Assembly (NCBI GenBank): GCA_037447655.1 | Contig: JBBHKE010002480.1 | Location: forward strand, 379,482-443,481 | Origin: Zygnema cylindricum | Taxonomy: Eukaryota > Streptophyta > Zygnematophyceae > Zygnematales > Zygnemataceae | Reading direction: 5' to 3' | DNA: 64,000 nt | Part shown: positions 46,398-57,469 of the stretch, piece after piece | How positions within the stretch are numbered: the first letter of the stretch is position 1 | Layout: every line of letters starts with the position of its first letter | Notes under the pieces: model-generated | What the model was told of the DNA's origin: nothing | Seen by the model: only the letters and a program-made list of their open reading frames with translations | Databases searched by the model: none | Made by a program: the position numbers and the translations under genes

Positions 46398-47173
46398 ATG
46401 TTTGGATGGGGAGATGCCGAAGACTCAGCTAAAAAAGTGGATAACGACGACGACGACGGCAACTTTTCTCACGAGCTTATAGCAGGAGCTGCTGGATTCA
46501 AGGCTATGAGAGTAAGTGTTGTTAGGAAGAGGTAGAAGGAGAACTTAGGGTTTTGGTGTGACACAAATGAAGTGTGACTTTTACAAAAGTGATATATTAC
46601 AGAGCTTAGCAATGTCAAAATCTTTTGTTTTTTTTTTAATCTTGCTGTTTGTGTTTTTTCTTGAACTTCTTTTGGAGGTTGTTTTTTTTGCTCTCTTGAT
46701 CTTGGTACATTTTTTTAGCTAATGTCAGTCTAAGAATTCTTGTGTGAATTTTATTTCTTGCAATCCTCTCATAGAAATCAATTATACGCTTTTAAGTTCA
46801 TCGATACTGTTTTCAATAAACGGACTTATTTTCTGGTTATCAACAGTAGTTATGGTGAATGATTTCCCTGCTGCGTCAAGTTTATGGGCACTCTTTTCAG
46901 TGAATGTACACGATTTGTTTGGTATCAAAACTGATTTTGGTGAACTGTTTTTTGACATTTTTCCAGACTTACCACAAATTTTTGGCCAAGACTGGTCATC
47001 CTCAAGACTACGCTCTCTTCAAAGAGATTCTGGCGGGAATTGCTGCAGCTGAGGCAGAAAAGCTGATTGAGGAAAAGGCTCTTGATTATCTGGACAGGTA
47101 GGATCCTTTTTCGCGATGAACTTTGTTGCTATGGTGGTGGTGGTAGTTGTTTGTTGTTGTTTGGTTTTTGTGC

Positions 47174-47209
<36 letters not shown>

Positions 47210-47925
47210 TCTCTCTCTCCCTCTCTCTCTCTCACTCGTTTGCTTTCTCTCGCTCTCCCCCTCACCCTCCTCTCCCTCCCTCTTCGCTCTCTCTTTCTCT
47301 CTCCCTCTTTCTCTCCAATGCTCTTTCACTCTGGCTACAATTCCTCTCTCTTTCTCTCTCCCTCTCTCTCCCCAATGCTCTTTGACTTTGGAACCACTCT
47401 TGTTCTCATATAAATATAAGTGAATGAATGTAAGCATTTTTTTCTGGAATGATTTTGGACTTTTGCACTTATATTCATCGAAAGAATTTCTTTTGCTTTA
47501 TTTTATATCAATTTTGAAGGACATTCACATCTTTTTGCATTGGTTCCAATGCTTGAAAATAATAAAATTGTATTGTTCTGGCATTTGTACTCCAATATGA
47601 GATAAATTCAGGCAGTTTTGATGTATTTCTGGTAGAAAGTGGAGATCTAAGGTGACTTGAATACTTGCATGGAATAAAATGGGATGGGACAGGTTGCTAA
47701 AAATGAAAATTTTAACTACAGGAAAAGTACCAATATTTGACCTGACATTAGTCCTTATTCCTTTCTTTTGTCGATTATTTTGATTTCCTGATATATTTTT
47801 GTCTTTTTGTGTGCAGAGATGAGGCCAAGAAGCAAGCTGTTGATCAAGTAAACGCCCTCGCTGACGAGAAATTCAAGAATGGAGATGATCAAAGCTGGTC
47901 CGAATGGTTTGACGACAAATTTTAA
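46398..47925 (+). CDS. CipC-like small protein (DUF3759)
   Basis: Exons 46398-46511, 46967-47097 and 47817-47925 join in frame to 117 aa, with GT-AG introns and a good promoter upstream. The protein starts MFGWGDAEDSAKK and has a short acidic linker (residues 15-20). It then carries the family signature SHELIAGAAGFKAM (about 23-36), a helical EILAGIAAAEAEKLIEEK block (about 56-73) and LDYLDRDEAKKQA. This is the CipC family, known chiefly from filamentous fungi, where the founding member is concanamycin-induced. The biochemical function is unknown. The fungal proteins have about the same length. No signal peptide or membrane segment is seen. Intact exons and splice sites suggest a working plant gene. 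Fungal descent by ancient transfer is an inference. Confidence 0.82.
47168..47390. repeat. CT-rich microsatellite, CipC-like intron 2
   Basis: About 220 bp of CT/CCCT sequence beginning about 70 bp after the exon 2 donor. It includes two imperfect copies of a CTCTCTCCCAATGCTCTTT unit. Confidence 0.92.
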
Positions 47926-48361
47926 ATGTTGAGCAGTTCATGTATCATCATGTAAAATAGTGATATAGTTCAATTTTGAGTTTTTCCTCCACTCTCAGTT
48001 TCAGTGGTCGTTAGTTTCATTTCGAGAACATATTTATGTATAGGAAGAGTGGTTACTCTTCTTTTAGCCGAATCAGTTTGATATAACTGTTGTTTTCAGT
48101 TTTGTTTTTGTATATAAAAGCATAATGTATTGCTTTTTGAACGGCGTCAGTCGTGTTATATTCCATGGTTGAATGTTTTATTGTGCGAATGTTTTGTTTT
48201 ATATTGTGCTTTCATTTTTCTTGTTCTATTTGTGACATATACGTAATGTCTATGTATGTATGTATGATGCTTGATTGTGATATTTTGTGATATTTTGAAA
48301 TGGTTAAATGATTGCACTAAAAAAAAGAGTGGAAAACGAAATGCACTTATTTAATTCACTA

Positions 48362-48544
48362 TACCTCTCATCGCTATTACAGGAATTATTAGTGTAAATG
48401 CGACATTAGAATTTACAATTGTAATTTAGTCTCGGGAGATGGAGGAGACACGTGTGATCTCCATAATATAGCGTGATTGACACTGTTGTATGGTTTTCAG
48501 CTTAACTTGATAACTAATATATGCTCATAGTGGTGGGCGGTGTA
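48362..48544. mobile_element. MITE (ATCG-TATTA family)
   Basis: The left end is TACCTCTCATCGCTATTA and the right end ATAGTGGTGGGCGGTGTA, with an internal GACACGTGTG motif. Confidence 0.5.
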
Positions 48545-49790
48545 GTTGTGACGGATCTCATATTAAATTAATCATGATTGCTCTATCTTTCGAGAAAACC
48601 TATTACTCTAATTGTCAAGTCATTTCACATTCTCGTGAGGTGGCTTATATCGCCATGTTGATTTGTAGACAGGAAGGGTGTTTTCTCCATGATACATTCT
48701 GTCAGTTGAGATAGAGGGAAGGGGAGATGGGAGATGCAATGAAGATTCTTTTTTAGAATTAAGGTAAGGCTATAGAAATTGGTATAGCAATGCTAACCTT
48801 TTCTAACACGTTGGATGTTGATAGTCTGTTAAGAATTGTCACAAAAAAACACCCTGAAAACCCTAATTGTTGGAGATGGTTTGCAATGGTTACAGCTTCC
48901 CCTGTATGTTAAAAATGAGATATTATTGATAGATGACCTAATCGCACTGTTGCCTTGATCGAATAAGCAATATGATACTTTTGTAGTGTTGATCTGAATA
49001 AAAAGGGGATATTAAACTAAGTGACGAGATGGTCACAAACTTAATACAAAAAATTGAATTGACTATGAAAAGGATAAAAACTTGAGCTCGTTTTGAGAAA
49101 GGAGTAACCAGGTGCAAACGAGATTGAGGCTATTGGAATCATGGAATCCTAGTTCTAAAGTGCAATAAATGAGACTATGCATTTAAATTCAAACTTTAAT
49201 CGTTATGTGGTTCAATTGCTTCAATTATTTTTTTCTAAGAATTGACATTTTTGCTTTTTTGTTTCTTTTGTTCTTATTCAGCTTTAATCCTCAACTGTGT
49301 AGAATCTATTTGGAATAGAGCTCCTAAGGATAAAATTACACTCGGTGCTCTTTCATAGCGTTTCTAGTCGCACTATTTGCGTTACTATACGTGCAAAATG
49401 AGCTGTAGTGCGAATCGTACATACAAACCGTGCGAAAATGTTGCCAAGGTCGCTGAAAGTGGTCTCCGTACGAGGATCCGTCCAGTTAAAACATTTTTCA
49501 GCTTCGTAACTGAAATCGAATCTTCCATTAGGCAGTGTGCCTATGCGTTAAAGTGTTTTTTCTCTCGTTTTCCCACAAAATGGGACCTGCAACGAGAGAA
49601 TTTTACGTCGGACGAAAAATGTGTGAGAACCAAAGTACATTTTGCGTCATCGTGTAACTTTGAAATGTACTTTAATTTGGCGTTATTATATTTTCGACCC
49701 ACTGCCACGTCATACCATCTCATCTTCAAACTTGTATTAAAATTGACTCGCGAGGTGATTTTATTAAAAGTAATAGCTGATCCACAATGA
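48545..49790. other. intergenic, possible decayed gag
   Basis: 48640-49200 holds scattered gag-like words on the plus strand, with a C-x(4)-G-x(3)-H-like cluster near 49110-49140, heavily interrupted. This might be an old retrotransposon. The rest is unrecognised. Confidence 0.25.
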
Positions 49791-50150
49791 CGAAAATGTT
49801 ATCGCACGCGTCACGCGTCTTTGAAAATTTCTGCAAACGAGGGAGAGTACACCCTATATTTTCTTGCTTGTCGTCACGCGCATGTACGTAGAAAAATGAT
49901 GAGCATGTACGGAAAAAAGTATGCGAGGGTCTCGGACCCCCACTTTCACTCATGGGTCCTTTGTAAACGTTTCCGTCGTCCGAGTCTCTCCCCTCCTCCT
50001 CACTTTACCCCTCTTCTCTACCTCTTATCTGAATAAAATACAACAATAATGGTATGAAATAAAAGATATATATTTTTTATTTTCTTTGAATACCTTTGGT
50101 CATATTTTGACGGCATATCGAATGATAAAAGATAAAAAAAAAAAATCGGG
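49790..50150. repeat. dispersed repeat, second copy of 33080-33390
   Basis: It shares GTCACGCGCATGTACG, GGTCTCGGACC, CATGGGTCCTTTG and the following AATAAAAGATAT stretch with the copy in NUP93 intron 11. It is non-coding. Confidence 0.7.
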
Positions 50151-51099
50151 AAGCCATGGCGTAAATTTTTCGTACTAATGACATCACAGGTAGCATGAAT
50201 TCGGAATGTCACAAAACCCTACACATCTACAAAGTCACAAAAAACTCAAACTTGTCTCTACAGATGGTTGTAGCGTCACTAACATTTTTCGTGGTCGTCT
50301 TCAATCATCATTGTGACGGTTGTAGACGACTACCAAACTCGCGACAATTGATGACGTTTACAAAAGAGCGATGGTTGTAGACGTCTATTTTCTTGTGACA
50401 TTGTTGATGTTTAGGGTTTGTGACATTTTGACGCCATGCACACTTGTGATAGCGTCGACGTCACTAAACTTTCCACCATGGTTTCCCGATTTGATTTTTT
50501 CGTCTTTTCTCTTTACTTGCCATCAAAAAACGCTAAAATTTAGTAATACGTGTTAGATTCAAATTTGTAATCGGCCGTTGCGTATCTGTCGCGTGGCCGT
50601 CTAGTTTGTCTTTTGTTGTTTCGTGTAAAATTGTTTACGTTATTTTGGAGTTGAGGTGGCGGTTCGACAATTCCCACATTGAGAGGGGGATTGTTAGGTT
50701 TTACATTGTGGGATTTGTCGTTAGCGTCGGTTGTCAATTTACGTCTTGTTTAAGTGTTGATTTTGTTCGTTGGAGTTATGTGTCTTGTCTTATTCGAAGT
50801 GTATGTACGGAGGGTCCCGGTCATTGTACGGTTTTGTGTCGCAGTGATCGTAGTGGTCTTTTGGTGAGGTAGTACTCTTTCGTAGTATGTTGCCGGCGCG
50901 CGTTTTTTGCGCCGCGTCTGATTGGTTAATTTGTAGTTAGGTACTCAGTGGTACTTTTGAGGTCCTGCGTCTTATTGGTTCATTGGTACTTTTGGGTGAA
51001 TCGAACGACCGCGAAGATTGACGAAGTTTCGCTTCGCGACGCACGATTCTATTCCGGTCCAATGTGGAGATTTGTCTTTTGAGTTGCGGCGTACATTTG

Positions 51100-52625
51100 T
51101 ACGGCCGATTACGTTTTACTTTGTCATGGAGTTTCGGTTGGCTTTCACGGAGTTTCCTTTTGACCGACTTTGACGAAAAACTTTTTAGCGTGCTTCACCA
51201 CATCGTTGGGCATGGGATTTTTGATCGGCCGGAGGGCTCGTTTGCCCGCCAACAAGCAAGTCTCCCTATTTCTAATGGCGGCTTAGGTTTGATTCCTGTG
51301 GCTAGCGTTGCTCCGGCGGCCTATTTGGGTAGTTGGGCTTTGGTGGCACCTTCCATCACCTCTCGCTTTATCGTCGATGACGTTCCAATTCTAGCTCAGG
51401 TGGTCCCTAAGGTGGAGGAAAAGCTTTTTCCTTTTCATGAGACCCTTCTCTCTGCGCGTGCACTGCTCCCGCCTAATGCACGAAACCAGGTTCCACCTTT
51501 TCCAACTCTTATTTCGGACAACAACTTCCATCTCCAACAGCGCATAACTGAGCAATTGGCAGTCGCTGAATTCCATAACCTTTTGAACGCGCTACCTTCT
51601 GCTCAATCGCGGGCTCGACTGCGTTCGTGTTCTGGACCGGGGGCAGGTGCGTGGTTGCAAGCCACGCTGGTTTTTTCAACACTTCGTTTGACTTTGGATC
51701 AGTTCACATCTGCCCTACGTCTACACTTGGGTTTGCCTCACCCTGCTCTTCTTGGGCGACCCCATTGTGTTTGTAATCACCCTATCGACCCAGACGGGAT
51801 TCATGTACTACGTTGCCCTAGGGGTGGTGAACGTACTGTTGCGCATGATTTGGTTCACCACGCAATTGCTGCAATTAGCACATAAGCAGGTTACACCGTG
51901 AGGCGCGAAGTTTCTCATGTACTACCTCCTCGCTCCCAGTCTAACGACCTTCGAAGTCCTCGGGTTGACTTGGTTTTCCTCCATGGGACTGGGAGGACTT
52001 TGGGTGATGTCGTACTCACGGATCCGACTGGGACCCACGTTTCTTCTCGCGCGGCGGTGCATACATGTGTGGCGGCTCGGGACGCAGCAACTACTAAGGA
52101 AAAGGATTACGCTCACCGAGACCCTGCGGACCAATTTGTGCCATTTGCTGCAGAAATTTTCGGTACTTTACACAAGTCTTTTGATGATTTTCTTCATAAG
52201 TGTGCAAAGAAGACATTTGATTTCCGTGGTTCCAGGAGCCCTCCCCCGAGCCTTCTTGTTGCTTTTTACCGTCAACGGGTATCAATAACTCTTCAACGAG
52301 CGCAAGCTGCTGCCCTTCTACTGCGGAGCACGGTGGCGGATGACACGCGCGGCCTCTCAGATCTTCCACCACGAGATCCAATCCACATCCACGATCTTCG
52401 GGGGTGTGGGGTTTAGTTGGGTAGGGTTGTGTAGTGAATTTGTGTAGTGTCATCTTTAGTAAATTTGTTTCATTTAGGCAGTTTTTCTAGTTAGATTTGG
52501 TGTTTTCACATGCTTTCTTTTCCTTGGTTTCCTTTGGCTATTTTTTAGCACTAAGCGTTTTTTCCCTTTTTTTGAAACCCTTTGTACTTTGATGGTTTTT
52601 TCCATCGCACTTTTTGAAATAAAGT
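51100..52625 (+). mobile_element. LINE copy 3, 5'-truncated, nuclease end
   Basis: Open from about 51170 to 51882, then a TAA (51883-51885), then open in the same frame to 52416. It covers the post-RT region and the C-terminal domain: CVCNHPIDPDGIHVLRC zinc region near 51770-51820, VDLVFLHG near 51965, then GDVVLTDPT. The protein ends LRGCGV at 52416. The RT domain itself is absent. The 3' UTR has the hairpin GATGG-TTTTTT-CCATC (52591-52606) and AATAAA. Confidence 0.82.
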
Positions 52626-52659
52626 TGTACTCTCTTAAAAACAAAATTGTTATTTATGT

Positions 52660-52830
52660 TTGTGACGATTGTACACGTGGACAATACCTGTGGCAATTGT
52701 CAACGTCTACAATCTGCGTTGTCGCACGTTATTTATTGTAACTGCTTGTGACGTCCCATGTCTTTACGTGACATTGTAGACGTTCGGTCTCTCAGCCGTA
52801 TCCTCTTCATGGTTGAAGAAGATGCGCTTT
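52660..52830. repeat. copy of the interior of the 23045-23832 element
   Basis: It shares TGTGACGATTGTA, GACAATACCTGTG, TCAACGTCTACAATCTG and GTGACATTGTAGACGT with 23160-23300. Confidence 0.65.
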
Positions 52831-52884
52831 GCTTTGGAAGTTTGGAACGCAATGAAAAATAGAGAATCTTCACTAAAATCCAGA

Positions 52885-53363
52885 GTACTTCAAAGCATAG
52901 TTCAAAAGTAGGTGACCGTACGCCTAGACAATATGCCTATTGTATGCAAAACATACAATATGGCCTTAAGACCCATATTGTATTGGCCACAAAATGAAAT
53001 AAAATTGTAAGAGGGTTGAGTTGCGCATGGATCGATAGAGAATTAAACATCATGTCTAAAATTGAAAAAAACATTGGACAAAAAAATATTTTTCTGTGAG
53101 TTTTGAGCGACTTTTTATTTAAACCGTCAGATTTGGTCGATCTGACGGTCGTTGATGAAAGTAACGATCTAAGAAGATCACATGAAAATCCCATAACACA
53201 ACTAACGATAGGACTATCGTCAGATTCGGACGATCAAACGGTCGCTGATGAAAGTAGCGATTTAAGAAGATCACATGGAAAGCTCGTAACACAACTTACG
53301 CTAAAGGCGGCCTACAAAAGGCCTACCAAAAAACGCCTACTTTTGAACTATGCTTCAAAGTAC
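52885..53363. mobile_element. inverted-repeat element with tandem interior
   Basis: 28-bp perfect inverted repeats lie at 52885-52912 and 53336-53363 (core TTCAAAGCATAGTTCAAAAG). The interior (53135-53300) has two about 80-bp tandem units that translate in one frame to a repeated ADES-DLRRSH-type motif. Confidence 0.65.
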
Positions 53364-53443
53364 AAGTTACATGGGCTCATACCCCGAGGCGAAAAAAGAC
53401 AAATTGTCAAGATTGTATGCCTGGTAATGAAGGTTAGGTACGG

Positions 53444-53646
53444 TACACCGTGAATCGTTATTAGCCTTATGTACGCTATATCGGCACCCCAAAATTTTGA
53501 CATTGATAATTTAAATATAATAAACTACATTATTTAAAGACGTGGACCATAATCTGCCACGTTTCCAAGCACTAAATTAGAATGAATGACGCTAATTATT
53601 TCTTTACACTAATAATTTTTATACGCTAATAACGATTCAAGGTGTA
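53444..53646. mobile_element. MITE, near-identical to 39987-40188
   Basis: The ends TACACCGTGAATCGTTATTAG and CTAATAACGATTCAAGGTGTA are inverted and the element is 203 bp. The interior matches the NUP93 intron 13 copy with few differences. Confidence 0.88.
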
Positions 53647-53649
53647 GCA

Positions 53650-56412
53650 TGGTCGCCCGCCGTAGCATGCCACGTTTAATTTTTAACCTGAAAGCCCACA
53701 GGAATGTCACATCTTGCCACGAGATCATTCCATAAACATCCCTATTCTATGTTTGTACATTCATCGATTGGTTTCAATTTGTTTGAACGACTTTAAAGTA
53801 TTCATGACAATTACGAATCTTGATTTTTTGTCTTCCATTTTCATGCCCTAAATCTGTTGCGTGGTTCACACTTGAAAAAAGGGAAAACGGTATGGTATGA
53901 AAACGGTACTTTTGTTTGTCCACCGTAAACTGGCATGTGACGCTAGTCTATGTCAGCTAGCGTGTCGTGATATGAGCCACTTGTCCGTACGAGAAGTAAA
54001 TGCTTTGCGGACATGATATGTACGAAGCCTTTCAAATCAAACTGTATTACCACGCAAACGTTTGTACAGACCGATAATAACCCCCGGAGGACCTTTAGAC
54101 ATGCCCAAAAAAAAATCCTCGGGCGCTTGAAAAAAAAAATTGCAAAGGACTAAGCGGACAACTCACACGAATCATGTTTTACTTTCACTTTCAACGTCCC
54201 AATTTTTTTGATAAACCTAGCAAAACTTTCCCAAGCAAAGGCTCTTCTTTTATCCCTGTTTTTCCTGACAACCTCTTTCCGTTGCTAGTCGCCGCTCGCT
54301 CTCAAGGTTTGTTTACCCTCTCCCTTTTCTTGGTTGTCTTTTTTTCTTGACAACTTAATTTTAAATCTGCAACTTTTGATGAATGTTTAGATTTTAAGGT
54401 TAATTCTGTTGCAGTCTGTCATACAGAAACTGTACTAACAAACTAAAAAGCTTCGTATTTATAAAGATTTAGACTTTTTATAATTTTTAATTCATGCTCA
54501 TAAATTTCAATATAAATATAACCGTTAGTTTTTGTAAATTACGCTAAAATTTGTTTAAATTTATAAGGTGAATCTTCTAAATTTTGATAGATACTATTAA
54601 TAAGCCGCTGTAAGGTTATATTTGATTTATGTACAAATTTTGAGAGTTATGTACTTTTTGTAAACAATGTTACACTATGGAAAGTTCAAGTCCATTAAAA
54701 ACACGTTACCAAATGTCAATATTTAGAACGCAAAATGGTACCTATTGAGCCGTCTTTCAGGGTGGTTCTAACAGTATTGTTGATTGCATTTTCCGTTGAG
54801 GCTAAAAAATACATAATCGATGGCGGATTCCTTGATATCAGCGATCGGTTGTCTTATTTTCTTGCTGTCTTTGTCTCTTTCTGTCTCTTTTGTCTCCGTT
54901 AAATTCTTTCTATATCTCTTTCTATCTTCTTTCCTATCTCTTTCTCCCTCTTTTATGTCCCTTTCTGTCTCTCTTTCTCTCTCTTTCTCTTTTTTTTTAA
55001 AGAATTGTTGCATTGCTAAAGTAGACATCCTCTTGACGATTCCTCCCCCCCCATACCCCCCTTCCTCCTCCTCCTCCTCTTTCTCCTCCTCCTCCCCGCC
55101 TACTCCTCCTCCCCCTCCTCCACCACCTCCCTCTCCTCCTCCTGTTTTGGTGCAACACTTAATGGTGCAACTCCTAATAGGATTTTTCAGGCATGAGCCT
55201 ACTCTGGGGTTCACAAGGAATCTTGCAGCTAAAGTGAAATACGAAAGGGAGTTTTCAAGAGGAAAAAGGGCTAAGGAAAATACTGTATCATTTCAAGATT
55301 CAATCAGACTGTGGATCTGTCATTCCATAGATGTATTAAGTAAAATCAGATTAGGAGGAGTCTAAGTTTGCATTCATGGGCTCTGTTTATTTATACATAA
55401 ATAGGCTTTGAGGTTTTGTGCCATTTTGTCCCTTTTAGACATCAAAATTTTCGGCCTTCCAAGTTATCAATCAGATTGGTCTGAGCTGTACCTTCAATAT
55501 TTCAAATTTGTGGACTTGGTTGTATTGAGCGATATGTAGTTATTTTCGAAAGGTTGCATAGGCATGCAACTAATATTGTGATTCTTTTGACCATTTTACA
55601 TTATCTGCAGTAAAGCTTTCATGAAAATGGAGTTTTCATGGATGTTTTGGTACATAAAGCCATTTTCACATGCTTGTGGAAAAGATCGAAGTTTTATTTT
55701 AAACTTACGATATAGGAAGATTTCTTCGGAAAGGGCAAGCCTGGTGGTATCAAACTAATTTCTATTGGTAATGTTTAGAACGAAGGTATTCGTCAAATGC
55801 AAATTTTTGTGGCTAAGATATGTTTTATTGCAACAAGGTATGTGAATCTTCGATTGGGGTACACACCTAAAATCCGAAAAACGTGGTAACACGTGGTTTT
55901 ATGAAGTAATGTTGCCACACAAACTATGTATGGAAATGATTGATGTTTATGACAGTGATACAATTGTTCACCAAAGAAGTTTGAAAATTGGTTTGTCGGT
56001 ACAAGGAAGCCAAAAAGTAGCCATTTTTCCACCAAACTTTAGAACTGAATGAACAAGGTACGATGAAGGGGCGAATTACAAGCCTGCTTTAACGCTTTTT
56101 CAATGAGACAATTTTCTTACAAAACCTTTTTTGCAAGACGCCTGTGCACAACAGAGCTCTTACGTGTAGACACGTGTATTCACGTTCCAACATCTTACCT
56201 TATGCTGTGCACCTTCCACCACATACTTTCACACCTACTTTGCTTCTCTTTGCTCCTCCGAACCTTGTTTTTTATGCTGCATAGCAAAACTCTACTCGGT
56301 CACTTCTACCAAAAATAACCTCCGACAATGGAATTTATTAGAGGCACATATAGTCATATAGATGAAATCTAAGGGTTAGACTCATGTATGATGTAGGAAA
56401 TTTAGCTTTAAC
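53650..56412. other. mostly unassigned; possible small gene
   Basis: 54880-55145 is CT/CCT simple sequence. An exon-like stretch follows an acceptor at 55191 (TTTTTCAG): it reads HEPTLGFTRN and stays open to 55365. A short ATG frame (MADSLISAIG) lies at 54820. These could belong to one gene, but I recognise no family. 55366-56412 shows nothing. Confidence 0.2.
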
Positions 56413-57469
56413 TGAAACTCTGAGACCTCCATAAGTCCTCAAAGTGGACAGCTTCTAAGAAGCCTCTAGGATAATCCTGACCCCTTTGTGTTTCAGCAAG
56501 AATAACTGCCACCCTGTCAGACAAACACTCTGACCACTTGCACCCATGTGAAGGCAAGACTCCCGTGATTCGATAGCAAAAAGAATCTCTGATTTTGCTC
56601 CCCTGAACAGTAAGTTATGGAGGGTCAAAGTTGACCTTTTGTACAGAAGCTATCTCGGAGAGAGGGTCCTATCTCCAAATTTTTCTAAGTCCTATCTCTC
56701 TCACAGACTCTATCTACTGATGTACGGAACCAATCAGAATACAGTTATGTACCCAAAAGTACAGCTGCCGGAGTACTTTATCTACGGACATTGTACGACA
56801 TGCCCTAAATCTTTGACACATGTTATATCCGGATTCGGTGCCATAATCTCCGGAGGTTCCACGATCCAATGTAATTACGCCACGCGTCATCCGATGTGGC
56901 GATGGCCACAAACCGCCGAAATCTTCTTCCGCGATCTCGACGCTAATTCCGGCCGTCTGATTAGAATCAAATTTAATTGTAGCCGTAATAAATACATGCG
57001 CGGTATTCGTTTCACTTAAGAAATAAATGCGCGGTATTGATTTCTTACTTGTACCGTATTCCGTACTTATACATTACCGGATCTATGTATACCGTAAACA
57101 ATTACAGTTAAATGATTTATCCTACGTTTACATGTTTAAATAAATATCAAATTATATACTACGTAATGTTATATCTAGAGTTAACGGCTAAGGCTACCAG
57201 CTACTTCCTATCTGCTGGCCAGTAGGTACAATGATCAATTCCTGTCGCCGGCACATTCCTTTTAAATAAATAAACCCTAACTAATATAAATTTCCCGTAA
57301 ACCTCTGGATAGTCTAGGTAGCCATGGCTCTAGCTCCCTCTTCAATTTCACAGTGACTGCGACAAGTTTGAGAGTTTGGAGAGAGAAGTTAGAGGTAGAC
57401 TGCCTCAGCTTCTTTCTATATTTCTATTTAGACCTAGAAAATACTAAAAATGTACCATTAATTTCTACA
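56413..57469 (-). repeat. 3' LTR of Copia-2
   Basis: In element orientation it starts TGTAGAAATTAATGG and ends CTCAGAGTTTCA (TG...CA). It aligns along its whole length with 60083-61138, with scattered substitutions. The purine tract ATAAGGGGAG abuts its start. TTAAC precedes it on the plus strand (56408-56412). Confidence 0.93.

Noticed and set aside
47067-47437. Open frames rich in Ser/Leu (plus) and Arg/Glu (minus)
   Set aside because: They are products of the CT microsatellite in intron 2 of the CipC-like gene.
54768-55214. Minus-strand Gly/Glu-rich frame of 148 codons
   Set aside because: It is the complement of CT/CCT simple sequence, with no conserved motif.
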